Source: Clostridia bacterium
GTDB lineage: Bacteria; Bacillota; Clostridia; RGIG7378
Reading direction: 5' to 3'
NCBI GenBank assembly: GCA_017559445.1
Contig: JAFYSJ010000019.1
Coordinates: forward strand, 1-64,000
Length of the DNA: 64,000 bases
Shown here piece after piece: positions 15,204 to 22,990 of this stretch (position 1 is its first letter; the number at the start of each line of letters is the position of its first letter). Both the position numbers and the translations under genes were made by a program. The notes under the pieces are model-generated. The model searched no databases. It was not told where the DNA came from and saw only the letters and a program-made list of their open reading frames with translations.

Positions 15204-15213
15204 ACGGTGCAGT
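15183..15213 (-). terminator. Terminator of the DUF554-mnmM transcript
   Basis: A 9-bp stem ACTGCACCG / CGGTGCAGT with a 13-base loop, followed on the minus strand by TTTTATAAT. It starts 5 bases after the mnmM stop codon. Confidence 0.8.
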
Positions 15214-15218
15214 GAATA

Positions 15219-15773
15219 TTAGTCTTTAATTATAAATACAGGGAAGGGTGGATCGTTTTTACGATTAGTGAAGTTGAGAACCATGACTGTGTACTTTGTG
15301 TCGTCGATGGTGGTCAAGTAATCTAGGATTGCGTCCCTTTCTTCGTAGCCATTATTTCTTCCGTAGTAAACGGTGAGGCTCATGATTCCGCCGGATTTGA
15401 GAAGAGTAAGTCCTTGTTCGATGGCTTCGATGCTTGTTTCCTTGTGGGTGAAAACGTTGTGATCTCCACCGGGAAGCCAACCAAAGTTAAAAACAATGCA
15501 ATCTACAGAACCAGGCTCTGCATACTTTGACATGTTGCTATGGCTGTCCAGGTGAAGCTCCGCCACATGGTCCCAGCCCTCTGTAACAAGGAGCTCCTTA
15601 GTCTGGGTAATTGCTGCCTCCTGAATGTCCATGGCAATAACCTTGCCAGAATCTCCAACAAGTTTGCAGAGCATGAGAGTATCTTTGCCCTTGCCAGCAG
15701 TGGCGTCGATTACCAACTGGCCTGGTTTAACGTGCTCGCCTATGAATTTGTGAGATAAGGTCAATGCGTTCAT
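15219..15773 (-). CDS. mnmM: MnmM-like (YtqB) tRNA methyltransferase
   Basis: The protein has 184 residues, a class I SAM methyltransferase with DATAGKGKDTLMLC as the SAM motif and FNFGWLPGGDH, both characteristic of the YtqB family (PF06962). B. subtilis YtqB/MnmM methylates nm5s2U34 to mnm5s2U34 in tRNA. The start was set at the ATG 15773, 1 base after the DUF554 stop codon, so translation is probably coupled. A TTG at 15794 would overlap DUF554. No strong SD is present, which fits coupling. Confidence 0.85.
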   Translation of the reverse strand: MNALTLSHKFIGEHVKPGQLVIDATAGKGKDTLMLCKLVGDSGKVIAMDIQEAAITQTKELLVTEGWDHVAELHLDSHSNMSKYAEPGSVDCIVFNFGWLPGGDHNVFTHKETSIEAIEQGLTLLKSGGIMSLTVYYGRNNGYEERDAILDYLTTIDDTKYTVMVLNFTNRKNDPPFPVFIIKD

Positions 15774-15774
15774 A

Positions 15775-16515
15775 TTACTGGAAAGCAGGAACAAGCTGAA
15801 TAATCAAGCAGAAAAGGATAGGCAAAAATACTGCTGGAGTCATATTTGTAAGCTTAAGCTTAGTAACACCAAGAACGTTAAGTCCAAGACCGATGATCAA
15901 CACATTGCCAACCAAAGACATGGAATAGATCATAAGATCAGATAAATATGGTGCAATAAGTGTGGAAAGGATAACCAAAAGTCCCTGATATCCCAACACA
16001 AAGAATCCAGAAAGTACAACACCTACGCCAAGGGAAGATGCCAAGGCAATAGCTGCAATAAAGTCAATTACAGATTTAATATAGAGAAGCTGGTGGTCGC
16101 CATAAAGGCCTGAGTTAATGCAACCCATAAGTGTCATTGCGCCTACGCAGAAAAGAAGGGATGCAGAGACAAAACCATTTGCAACACTGTGTCCATCCTC
16201 ATGCTTGGGGAGAAGCTTGCTAACTGCCTGACCAAGCTTGTCCAACTTAGCGTCAAGATCAAGAGCAGTACCAATAACAGTTCCAAGTACCATGGAGAGA
16301 ACAAGGAGAATAGCGCCCTGACCTCTGTCATTAACAAGACAAGAGGAGAGGTTGTTACCAGAACTAATAGATCCAGATATTCCAATGTAGAGAACACAAA
16401 GAGCAACGCACTTGATTGCTGCGTCAGAGATTTTTTTAGAAATGTGGTTGCGGAAGATAAGGCCCAAAGAGCCACCAACAAAAGCTGCTATTGCATTTAC
16501 GATAACGCCAACCAT
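15775..16515 (-). CDS. DUF554 family membrane protein
   Basis: The protein has 246 residues and about seven membrane helices. The N-terminus is MVGVIVNAIAAFVGGSLG with a glycine-rich first helix, typical of DUF554 (YdfK/YqgA-like). The molecular function is unknown; transport has been proposed for the family. GAGG precedes the ATG by 5 bases. No separate promoter is seen between it and the tRNA terminator, so some read-through from the tRNA-Leu promoter may feed it. Confidence 0.85.
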   Translation of the reverse strand: MVGVIVNAIAAFVGGSLGLIFRNHISKKISDAAIKCVALCVLYIGISGSISSGNNLSSCLVNDRGQGAILLVLSMVLGTVIGTALDLDAKLDKLGQAVSKLLPKHEDGHSVANGFVSASLLFCVGAMTLMGCINSGLYGDHQLLYIKSVIDFIAAIALASSLGVGVVLSGFFVLGYQGLLVILSTLIAPYLSDLMIYSMSLVGNVLIIGLGLNVLGVTKLKLTNMTPAVFLPILFCLIIQLVPAFQ

Positions 16516-16534
16516 AAAAACCTCGAAATTTCAT

Positions 16535-16569
16535 AAAAAAACAGCAGCCGAGCTTTGCTCGACTGCTGT
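16535..16569 (-). terminator. Terminator of the tRNA-Leu transcript
   Basis: On the minus strand the stem ACAGCAG-T-CGAGC / GCTCG-G-CTGCTGT with loop AAA is followed by seven T. It begins immediately after the tRNA CCA end. Confidence 0.9.
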
Positions 16570-16652
16570 TGGTGCGATCGGCGGGACTTGAACCCGCACG
16601 GTCTCCCATGCGCCCCTTAAACGCACGTGTCTGCCAATTCCACCACAATCGC
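16570..16652 (-). tRNA. tRNA-Leu, anticodon AAG
   Basis: An 83-base class II tRNA with encoded CCA. Acceptor GCGATTG / CGATCGC, D-arm with TGGTGGAATTGGCAGAC, T-arm GCGGG-TTCAAGT-CCCGC and a variable arm GGGAGACC. The anticodon stem TGCGT / GCGCA leaves the loop TTAAGGG, so the anticodon is AAG with U33 and G37. G37 fits a CUN-reading Leu tRNA and argues against UAA. An A34 would need deamination to inosine to read CUU, CUC and CUA. CTT is visibly common for Leu in the window. Confidence 0.88.
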
Positions 16653-16689
16653 ATGTGTGTCAGAGGACGTAATGTCCGAACGCTCGTTT

Positions 16690-16717
16690 ATTATAGCAAA
16701 GGAAAAGATAATGTCAA
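16690..16717 (-). promoter_or_regulatory. Promoter of tRNA-Leu
   Basis: TTGACA, a 16-base spacer and TATAAT on the minus strand, about 38 bases upstream of the tRNA 5' end. It is a near-consensus housekeeping promoter. Confidence 0.8.
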
Positions 16718-16852
16718 CACCAATTTTCAAATTTTTTTAATTATTTTTAGAAAGGCTTTTTGCAGTTGGAGTTCTCTTTATATATAACATTTGTTAATAG
16801 CGAATTTACATATTATATGTTAGAATATAAAAGCACTTTTGTGCCTATTATT

Positions 16853-16888
16853 TGAAAGGGGTGCTAATCTTAGCACACAAATTAAATG
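16853..16888 (+). promoter_or_regulatory. Ribosome binding site with a hairpin in the spacer
   Basis: GAAAGGGG is followed by the perfect palindrome GTGCTAATCTTAGCAC and then ACAAATTAA and the ATG at 16886. Linear spacing is 25 bases, too long for an SD. Folding the 7-bp hairpin brings it to about 9 bases. Confidence 0.45.
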
Positions 16889-17845
16889 GCTGGTATTTTT
16901 GGTCTTTTTGATTTTACAAAAGAGGGTAAGGGCGTTAAGGCTAACGAACCTAGAGGCCCATGGTATATTCGTATTTTCCAGAACTTTGGACGTAGCTACA
17001 GCAAGATCCTTCTTTCTAACTTGATTTATATGTTGGTTGCAGGTGTTGTACTTGCTTTTATGCTTTGCTTCATTTTGCCTAGCATGGTTTCCACAGCAGC
17101 AGATGTAGATATTAATGAAGTATTTACATATTACACTAGCATCGAGATGACTGACGCAGGTTGGTACGATGAAGTAACTAAGAATATGACAGCAGAGGAG
17201 ATTGCCAAGCTGGATAAGACTGTTACGGTTACTATGGCCTTTAGATATTTGGCAGTTTTGGTCGTTATGTTGCCTATTTTGACATTTGGTTGTGCATATT
17301 CGGGTTTGTGCTATAACACACGTAATGCAGCGCGAGATACGCATATCTTTGTATGGAGCGACTTCTGGGATGCATTTAAGCGCAATTGGAAACAGACTTT
17401 GGCCATGACATTCATTAACTTGTTTGCATGTATCGTTTTCTCAATCTGTTTCTGGTTCTACTTCTCATACGATGGACTTCCATCCATGTTGTCCAGCATG
17501 GGAGCAGTTGTACTTTCCATCGTATTTGTGATCTTCCTTATGATGAACATGTACATCTACCCACAGATTGTAACATTCGATTTTAAGCTTAAGACAATTA
17601 TCCGCAACTCCTTCTCATTGTCCATGTTGAGATTTTTCCCCAACTTGTTCACATTGGCAGCGATTTTCCTCTTGGCATATGGTATTTGCTGGATCAACGA
17701 CGTATTCGTTATTATGTTCATTGTGCTCATGGGACCTGGCTTCTGTAGCTACCTTATGAACTTCACAGCATGGAGCGCCATGGAAAAGTATGTTGTAGTA
17801 CAGGATGAAAAGTCTTTGAATCAGGGAGCTCTTTTCGAAGACTAA
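16886..17845 (+). CDS. DUF624 (YesL-like) family membrane protein
   Basis: The protein has 319 residues and about six membrane helices in pairs. The central segment 'YSGLCYN.RN' and 'VWSDFWDAFKRNWKQ' is the DUF624/YesL signature. YesL-like proteins are often near carbohydrate ABC transporters but their function is unknown. This copy is longer than usual because of an extra loop (residues 68-105) between the first two helices. It stands alone and ends at a clear terminator. Confidence 0.75.
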   Translation: MAGIFGLFDFTKEGKGVKANEPRGPWYIRIFQNFGRSYSKILLSNLIYMLVAGVVLAFMLCFILPSMVSTAADVDINEVFTYYTSIEMTDAGWYDEVTKNMTAEEIAKLDKTVTVTMAFRYLAVLVVMLPILTFGCAYSGLCYNTRNAARDTHIFVWSDFWDAFKRNWKQTLAMTFINLFACIVFSICFWFYFSYDGLPSMLSSMGAVVLSIVFVIFLMMNMYIYPQIVTFDFKLKTIIRNSFSLSMLRFFPNLFTLAAIFLLAYGICWINDVFVIMFIVLMGPGFCSYLMNFTAWSAMEKYVVVQDEKSLNQGALFED

Positions 17846-17866
17846 TTCAATCAAACAGATATTTTG

Positions 17867-17901
17867 TGACAGTCACATTTGTGTGGCTGTCATATTTTTT
17901 T
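17867..17901 (+). terminator. Terminator of the DUF624-like gene
   Basis: An 11-bp stem TGACAGTCACA / TGTGGCTGTCA with one G-U pair, followed by ATATTTTTTT. The right arm is shared with the -35 box of the spoIVA promoter. Confidence 0.85.
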
Positions 17902-17918
17902 GCCCAAGGCCATAGTAT
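17889..17918 (+). promoter_or_regulatory. Sigma-E type promoter of spoIVA
   Basis: GTCATATT, a 14-base spacer and CATAGTAT. The -35 matches the sporulation sigma-E consensus and the -10 matches CATACAAT at six of eight positions. spoIVA is a known sigma-E (mother-cell) gene in Bacillus, which supports the call. Confidence 0.7.
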
Positions 17919-17947
17919 TTCACAGGTAGAAATAGTGGAGTTAGACA

Positions 17948-19435
17948 ATGGCTAAATCGGCGACGGAAAACATATACAGCAAATTGGCAGAACGCACAGG
18001 TGGCGACATATATATCGGCGTAGTAGGGCCGGTGAGGACTGGAAAATCCACCTTTATTAAGCGCTTTATGGAGCTTGTAGTAATCCCCAACATAAGGGAC
18101 CCATGGGTGGTCCAGAGAACACAGGACGAATTGCCACAAAGTGCTGCAGGCAGGACAGTTATGACTGCGGAACCTAAGTTCATCCCAAATGAGGCAGTGG
18201 AGATCACTGTTGGCGACAACATGGACCTTAGGGTTAGGATGGTAGATTGTGTGGGATACATGGTTAGGGGAGCTTTGGGCACAATGGAGGAGGATCATCC
18301 TCGTATGGTTTCCACACCTTGGTCTGACGAAAAGATTCCTTTTGAACTAGCAGCAGAACTTGGCACTCACAAGGTTATTGAGGACCATTCCACAATTGGT
18401 TTGGTCATTACAACAGATGGAACAGTTACGGAATTCACTAGGGAAGCTTATCAGGAAGCAGAGGAAAGAGCTATTACCGAGATGCAATCCACAGGAAAAC
18501 CTTTCATCGTTATTCTTAACACCGAAAATCCAGGTAGTCTTGAGGCATCTAGATGCAAAAAGAATATGGAAGCAAGATACGGAGTCACAGTGGTGCCATG
18601 CAATTGTGCCGCCATGGAGGCAGGGGATGTGGATTCTATGATGGAACAACTTCTTTACCAGTTCCCAATCAGCGAAGTTAAGGTGAATTTCCCGCTTTGG
18701 ATTAATAGACTGGGCAAAGACCATGAGTTAAAGGGCAACATATATGAAAGCATTGTGGAAGGATTTGGCAAAGCAGAAAAATTCGCTGACGTTACTCAGG
18801 CTACAGAGTTTATTAGAAGCTATGAGGGCATTGAGAAGGTTACCATAGACAAAGTTGAGCCAGGAGATGGCACTGTTACAATAACAATTCAGCCCTATGC
18901 AAATGCCCTGTACGATTGTATTAGGGAGATCACAGGCTTTGAAATACGTGACGACAGCCAACTTTTCGACGTGTTACAGGAAATGTCCTTTGTGAAGCAG
19001 GAGTACGACAGACTAGAGGGCGCACTTTATCAAGCCAGAACGGAAGGTTATGGCATAGTGGAACCCTTGGCAAGTGAAATGAGGTTAGAAGAGCCTAGAC
19101 TCATTAAGCAAAATGGCAAGTTTGGTGTGAATATACGCGCAACTGCTCCTTCTATACATATGATTAGATGTGATGTAGAGGCAGAAATTGCTCCTTTGGT
19201 AGGCACAGAAAAGCAGTCTGAGGAATTGGTTACAACGCTTCTCGACAAGTACGAAAAAGATTCTGAAGCCCTGTGGCAGTCCAACATATTTGGAAAGTCT
19301 TTGTTTGAACTTGTTCAGGAAAGTTTTGCTGGTAAAATGGTGCATTTGCCACCTAATTCCAGGGAAAAACTTCAGGAAACATTGGAAACCATAATCAACG
19401 AAGGTAGCGCTGGATTAATTTGTATTATTCTCTAA
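17948..19435 (+). CDS. spoIVA: Stage IV sporulation protein A, coat-basement ATPase
   Basis: The protein has 495 residues (B. subtilis SpoIVA has 492). It has a Walker A loop GPVRTGKST near residue 27, DCVGYMVRGALG as the following nucleotide-sensing region, and the conserved C-terminal end with SAGLICIIL. SpoIVA uses ATP hydrolysis to polymerise on the forespore surface, anchored by SpoVM, and forms the platform for the coat. SpoVM is encoded elsewhere in this window (51181-51252). GGAG lies 7 bases before the ATG. The last 21 bases overlap the end of a convergent Cys-rich gene. Confidence 0.97.
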   Translation: MAKSATENIYSKLAERTGGDIYIGVVGPVRTGKSTFIKRFMELVVIPNIRDPWVVQRTQDELPQSAAGRTVMTAEPKFIPNEAVEITVGDNMDLRVRMVDCVGYMVRGALGTMEEDHPRMVSTPWSDEKIPFELAAELGTHKVIEDHSTIGLVITTDGTVTEFTREAYQEAEERAITEMQSTGKPFIVILNTENPGSLEASRCKKNMEARYGVTVVPCNCAAMEAGDVDSMMEQLLYQFPISEVKVNFPLWINRLGKDHELKGNIYESIVEGFGKAEKFADVTQATEFIRSYEGIEKVTIDKVEPGDGTVTITIQPYANALYDCIREITGFEIRDDSQLFDVLQEMSFVKQEYDRLEGALYQARTEGYGIVEPLASEMRLEEPRLIKQNGKFGVNIRATAPSIHMIRCDVEAEIAPLVGTEKQSEELVTTLLDKYEKDSEALWQSNIFGKSLFELVQESFAGKMVHLPPNSREKLQETLETIINEGSAGLICIIL

Positions 19436-19714
19436 ATAGCGAGAACGGTATTTGCCACATCCCTTGTGGTTGTAACCGTCCATGTTACGTAGGCCAAAAA
19501 GTCTGCATTCTCCGTGGGCGTTTTCACCAGTAGGAGAGAAGTAGGAACAGGAATCGCATCGGCAGTATTTGAGCTGTTTGTCACCATATGGGGAGCGCAC
19601 ATACCTGCGACAACCAAAATCGTATGAAACAGGGCCGTGATATTTGCAAAGTAAGTCAGTAGTTACAGGAATAGTCCTGCTATGTAAACAATTTATACAA
19701 GTGAATTCATTCAT
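19415..19714 (-). CDS. Small Cys-rich protein, probably zinc-binding
   Basis: The protein has 99 residues with eleven Cys, in pairs such as CINC, CRCDSC and CRLFG...KGC. This suggests one or two zinc sites, but no named family is recognised. It is convergent with spoIVA and overlaps its 3' end by 21 bases. The start ATG at 19714 has the SD AGGAGG, but that SD is fully buried in an 11-bp hairpin (19715-19749). Translation may therefore be controlled. Transcripts of spoIVA running to that hairpin would be antisense to this whole gene. Confidence 0.65.
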   Translation of the reverse strand: MNEFTCINCLHSRTIPVTTDLLCKYHGPVSYDFGCRRYVRSPYGDKQLKYCRCDSCSYFSPTGENAHGECRLFGLRNMDGYNHKGCGKYRSRYLENNTN

Positions 19715-19749
19715 AAAAGCCTCCTAGGGTTAATATACAGGAGGCTTTT
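19715..19749. terminator. Hairpin acting as plus-strand terminator and minus-strand SD trap
   Basis: AAAAGCCTCCT pairs perfectly with AGGAGGCTTTT across a 13-base loop. On the plus strand it is followed by T residues and would end the spoIVA transcript. On the minus strand the arm next to the start codon is the AGGAGG SD of the Cys-rich gene, so the folded mRNA hides its own ribosome binding site. Confidence 0.7.
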
Positions 19750-19839
19750 TGCACATGTTGGCGAAATATTTGTGGATTGAAAAATTGTAGGGAAATGTAC
19801 GTAATGCGCTAAAGCGCGTGAAATATGGTACGTACTAGA

Positions 19840-19868
19840 TTTACAAAGAATTATTTGATTGTTATAAT
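19840..19868 (+). promoter_or_regulatory. Promoter of antitoxin-like RNA, copy 2
   Basis: TTTACA, a 17-base spacer and TATAAT with the upstream block GGTACGTACTAGA. It matches the copy at 13277-13305. Confidence 0.75.
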
Positions 19869-19871
19869 AAT

Positions 19872-19958
19872 AAACGAGAGCAACCGATATTTGGTTAATT
19901 CTCATAAGGTTAATGTTTTAATGCCACTTCTCTTATGAGAGGCGGCTATTTTTTTTGT
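19872..19958 (+). ncRNA. Candidate type I antitoxin RNA, copy 2
   Basis: The 5' stem-loop GAG..CAACC...GGTTAATTCTC resembles copy 1. It ends in a hairpin (GCCACTTCTC / GAGAGGCGGC) followed by eight T. It runs convergent to the small toxin-like gene and covers about its last 55 bases. Confidence 0.6.
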
Positions 19959-20039
19959 CTTTTTTGTAGATTCTAAAATTAATGAAATAATCCCGATTAT
20001 AACTAAACAAAAAGCAAAAAGCTCTGTGTATGTGACCAT
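19902..20039 (-). CDS. Holin-like type I toxin, copy 2, without a visible ribosome binding site
   Basis: A 45-residue peptide starting MVTYTELFAFC, with one transmembrane helix (about 6-24) and a Lys-rich tail. The N-terminus matches the toxin-like peptide at 13367-13486, and the gene faces an antitoxin-like RNA in the same way. Copy 1 has a long leader with a strong SD. Here the upstream block with GAATCGAGCC follows almost directly and no SD is visible before the ATG. The C-terminal tail is encoded within the antisense terminator region. It is either an inactive relic or translated without an SD. Confidence 0.55.
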   Translation of the reverse strand: MVTYTELFAFCLVIIGIISLILESTKKTKKIAASHKRSGIKTLTL

Positions 20040-20159
20040 ACAAGTTATGAACATAGAATTTGGCTCGATTCTAGTCGGAATTTGTCCACTGTAAAAAGAA
20101 ACACAACGAATAATTTTCGCCAATATATTGTTATATTTGAATTATCACGCTCGAAGAGA

Positions 20160-20200
20160 ATTTAATGTGCCCGCACATTCCACGTTTGCTTTGCAAAATA
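20160..20200. repeat. Two adjacent mini-palindromes
   Basis: AATGTGC-CC-GCACATT and TTTGC-TTT-GCAAA lie side by side. The reverse complement contains GCAAACGTGGAATGTGC, whose parts recur in the array behind the MBL-fold gene. Nothing else is seen in 20040-20230 except the SD of the next gene. Confidence 0.5.
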
Positions 20201-20242
20201 ACCACTTTTCCTCTATAATCAAAAAATCCGGAGGTAACAAAA

Positions 20243-21739
20243 ATGCTCAAAAAGAAATTGTTCAAGATTCCAGTCTTTGTATATATTTTGGTCGCTGTTC
20301 TTTTAATTGCAGGTACTGTAGTTGGCATCATTTTGGCTAACCAGTCCAATTTTATTAAGAGAAATAATACAATCACTCTTTTGTATGATAGAGCTCGAAA
20401 CGAGACTATTATGATGTATAACAATGAGGTTAGATGGGACGACGAAAGCTATGTTGCTGCATGGCTTAAGATTTACGATGTTTCTCTTACAGGCGATGGT
20501 ATTATTGCATATAACGAGAAAAATGGCGGCCTTTACTACTTCAATATTAAGGGCGTTGAGGCAATTTCTGATGATGTTGCTAACTTTGTTATGTGTGACG
20601 ATGGTCAGACATTTGCTTGGTGCTCCAACGAGGGCAAGATTCAGCTTTTCAACGGAGTATCTGTAAGAGATGTTTCAGCTAATGGTAGCCCTGTTAATTT
20701 TGCGATTTCTCCTAACGGTAAGTTGCTCCTTTACATGGAGACAGTAAATAATAAGGATTATCTTAAGGTTTACGACACAAAGGCTCGTAAGTCCTTTACT
20801 GTTGCTGCCAATATGTTCCCACTTTCCATTAATAATGATGGTTCCATTATTTATTGCATGGACGCAGACCAGAGACTTTGGTGTATCAATAGAGATGGTG
20901 AGAATAAGAACAGCTATGTTACATTGGGCGAGAAAGTTATTCAGCTTAACATGAATCATACAGAAATCATGTTCTACGATGCAGATGGTAAGGCATATGT
21001 TGCAGACAGAGGTGGAGAGGCATATCAGGTTGGTAATGACAAAACACAGCTTTTGTTGCCAGATTCCGCTCCAGTTTCTTATCACGTAACAACAAACTTG
21101 GGCTACTATGTATTTGTAAATGGTGTTAAGACATTCAAGAATTGCTTGCTTATCGATGGTGAAACAACAATTAAGTACATGAAGTCATATGATAAGATTA
21201 CAACTATTGCAACAGGTGTTACTGGCGCTTCTCTTAGTGATGATGGCGACGTTCTTTACTACATTTTGGACAACAACCTTTACAGAGCATCTGGTAGCTT
21301 TAAGTCTTCAATGCTTATTGATCAGGCAGTACAGACAGTAGCCGTTACTCCAGATGGAAAAAAGGCTTTTTATATCACAGCAGCAAACGTTCTTAAGTGC
21401 CACACAAACGGCGCAATCCTTTCTCTCGTTGAAAATTGCGGAAACGTAATGGTAACTCCAGAAAATGGCGCTTTGTTTATGTGCGATTACGATACTAAGC
21501 ATTGTAAAGGTACACTTTATTTCTCACAGGATGGCGTATCTTTCTACAAGCTTTCAGATAAGGCATATGACTGCTGGGTAACACAGAGTGGTGCATATTA
21601 TACAGAGGGTCGTCCAACTGACGAAGAGGGTAAGGTAACAGACTTTGACGTAACAATTTATGGCTCCAATGGTGATAAGAACTTCCAGGTTATTTACCAG
21701 GATGTTTGGGATATTTATAACTACAACTATTCTTACTAA
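20243..21739 (+). CDS. Membrane-anchored beta-propeller (TolB/WD40-like) protein
   Basis: The protein has 498 residues. A short basic N-terminus and a transmembrane helix (8-31) are followed by an all-beta extracytoplasmic part. It has six or more repeats of the type 'V.ISPNGKLLLYM..', 'VAVTPDGKKAFYIT' and 'ASLSDDGDVLYYI', the usual TolB/WD40 propeller blades. No catalytic motif is visible. The SD GGAGG precedes the ATG. The stop codon overlaps the start of the YgjP-like peptidase gene (TAATG). A sensor or scaffold role is inferred. Confidence 0.7.
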   Translation: MLKKKLFKIPVFVYILVAVLLIAGTVVGIILANQSNFIKRNNTITLLYDRARNETIMMYNNEVRWDDESYVAAWLKIYDVSLTGDGIIAYNEKNGGLYYFNIKGVEAISDDVANFVMCDDGQTFAWCSNEGKIQLFNGVSVRDVSANGSPVNFAISPNGKLLLYMETVNNKDYLKVYDTKARKSFTVAANMFPLSINNDGSIIYCMDADQRLWCINRDGENKNSYVTLGEKVIQLNMNHTEIMFYDADGKAYVADRGGEAYQVGNDKTQLLLPDSAPVSYHVTTNLGYYVFVNGVKTFKNCLLIDGETTIKYMKSYDKITTIATGVTGASLSDDGDVLYYILDNNLYRASGSFKSSMLIDQAVQTVAVTPDGKKAFYITAANVLKCHTNGAILSLVENCGNVMVTPENGALFMCDYDTKHCKGTLYFSQDGVSFYKLSDKAYDCWVTQSGAYYTEGRPTDEEGKVTDFDVTIYGSNGDKNFQVIYQDVWDIYNYNYSY

Positions 21740-22251
21740 TGGAATATCAGGTTATTAGATCATCTAGGAGAACCATTAGCATGGAGATCGGACCAGGAGG
21801 TAAGATTTTGGTCCGTGCTCCTAAGAAAATGAGCGATAAAGCCATAGATGACTTTGTAAATAAGCATTCTAAGTGGGCAGAAAAGCATATTCAGGCTGTT
21901 TTGAAACGCGAGAAAAAGCATCCGCCACTTAGTCCCAAGGACAAAAAGATGCAGTATGCATTGGCTCTTGAGGTGCTTACAAATAGGGTAAATTACTATG
22001 CTCCTTTGATGGGTGTAACACCTACTTCCATTAAGATAACAGGCGCAGAAAAACGTTTTGGTAGCTGTAGTGGCAAGAATGGCATATGTTTTTCATATAG
22101 GCTCATGGAATATTCTCCTAAAGCCATAGACTACGTGGTAGTTCACGAACTTGCACATATTAAGCACAAGAACCACGGCCTTTTGTTTTACAAGGAAATA
22201 GAGAAGATTATCCCAGACTACAAGGCGTGGGCAAAGGAACTTAAGAAATAA
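21739..22251 (+). CDS. YgjP-like M48-type metallopeptidase (DUF45)
   Basis: The protein has 170 residues with the zinc-peptidase motif HELAHIKHKNH (HExxH plus a third His) and the upstream family block RFGSCSGKNGICFSYRL. YgjP/SprT-like proteins are predicted zinc metalloproteins; some members have been reported to have nucleotide pyrophosphatase activity, so proteolysis is not certain. Translation is coupled with the upstream propeller gene. The Sir2 gene follows after 2 bases. Confidence 0.85.
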   Translation: MEYQVIRSSRRTISMEIGPGGKILVRAPKKMSDKAIDDFVNKHSKWAEKHIQAVLKREKKHPPLSPKDKKMQYALALEVLTNRVNYYAPLMGVTPTSIKITGAEKRFGSCSGKNGICFSYRLMEYSPKAIDYVVVHELAHIKHKNHGLLFYKEIEKIIPDYKAWAKELKK

Positions 22252-22253
22252 AA

Positions 22254-22985
22254 ATGGATAATGTAAAGATTCAAAAACTTCAAAGCATAATTGACAATTC
22301 CAAGCGAATTGTCTTTTTTGGTGGTGCAGGAGTTTCTACAGAAAGCGGGATTCCTGATTTTAGAAGCGTAGATGGCCTTTACAACTTAAAGTACAAGTAC
22401 CCACCTGAGCAGATTTTGAGCAGGCAGTTCTTTTGGGCAAACCCAGAGGAGTTTTATAGATTCTATAGGGATAAGCTCATTATTCCAGGAATCAAACCAA
22501 ATATTGCACATATTAAGCTGGCAGAACTTGAAAAGGCAGGCAAATTAAGTGCAATTGTTACTCAAAACATCGACGATCTCCACTATTTGGCAGGCAGTGA
22601 AACTGTTTACGAACTTCACGGAACTACGAGAAAATACACATGTACAAAGTGTAAGAGAAAGTATGGTGTGGAGTGCTTAGAGGAGTCTAAAAATGTGCCA
22701 GTGTGTCACTGCGGAGGCATTATTAAGCCAGATGTTGTGCTGTATGGTGAGGGATTGGACCAGGATGTTATTGAGGGTGCAATCGACGCCATTTATAACG
22801 CTGACACTTTGATAATCGCAGGAACTTCTTTGACAGTTTATCCTGCGGCAGGTCTTGTGGACTACTTTAGGGGAGATAACCTTGTTCTGATCAACAGGGA
22901 TTCAACTCCCATGGATAAGAAGGCAGATCTTGTTATCCACGATAAAATCGGCCAAGTTTTAGAGCAAATAACCGTAGAGGTATAG
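22254..22985 (+). CDS. cobB: Sir2-family NAD-dependent protein deacylase
   Basis: The protein has 243 residues. It has GGAGVSTESGIPDFRS as the NAD-binding motif (about 23-38), TQNIDDLH, the catalytic His in YELHGT, a zinc site with CTKC and CHCG pairs, and GTSLTVYPAAGL. It removes acetyl or acyl groups from lysines, using NAD and releasing nicotinamide and O-acyl-ADP-ribose. It lies in a tight cluster of four plus-strand genes (20243-24139). Confidence 0.95.
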   Translation: MDNVKIQKLQSIIDNSKRIVFFGGAGVSTESGIPDFRSVDGLYNLKYKYPPEQILSRQFFWANPEEFYRFYRDKLIIPGIKPNIAHIKLAELEKAGKLSAIVTQNIDDLHYLAGSETVYELHGTTRKYTCTKCKRKYGVECLEESKNVPVCHCGGIIKPDVVLYGEGLDQDVIEGAIDAIYNADTLIIAGTSLTVYPAAGLVDYFRGDNLVLINRDSTPMDKKADLVIHDKIGQVLEQITVEV

Positions 22986-22990
22986 ATAAA

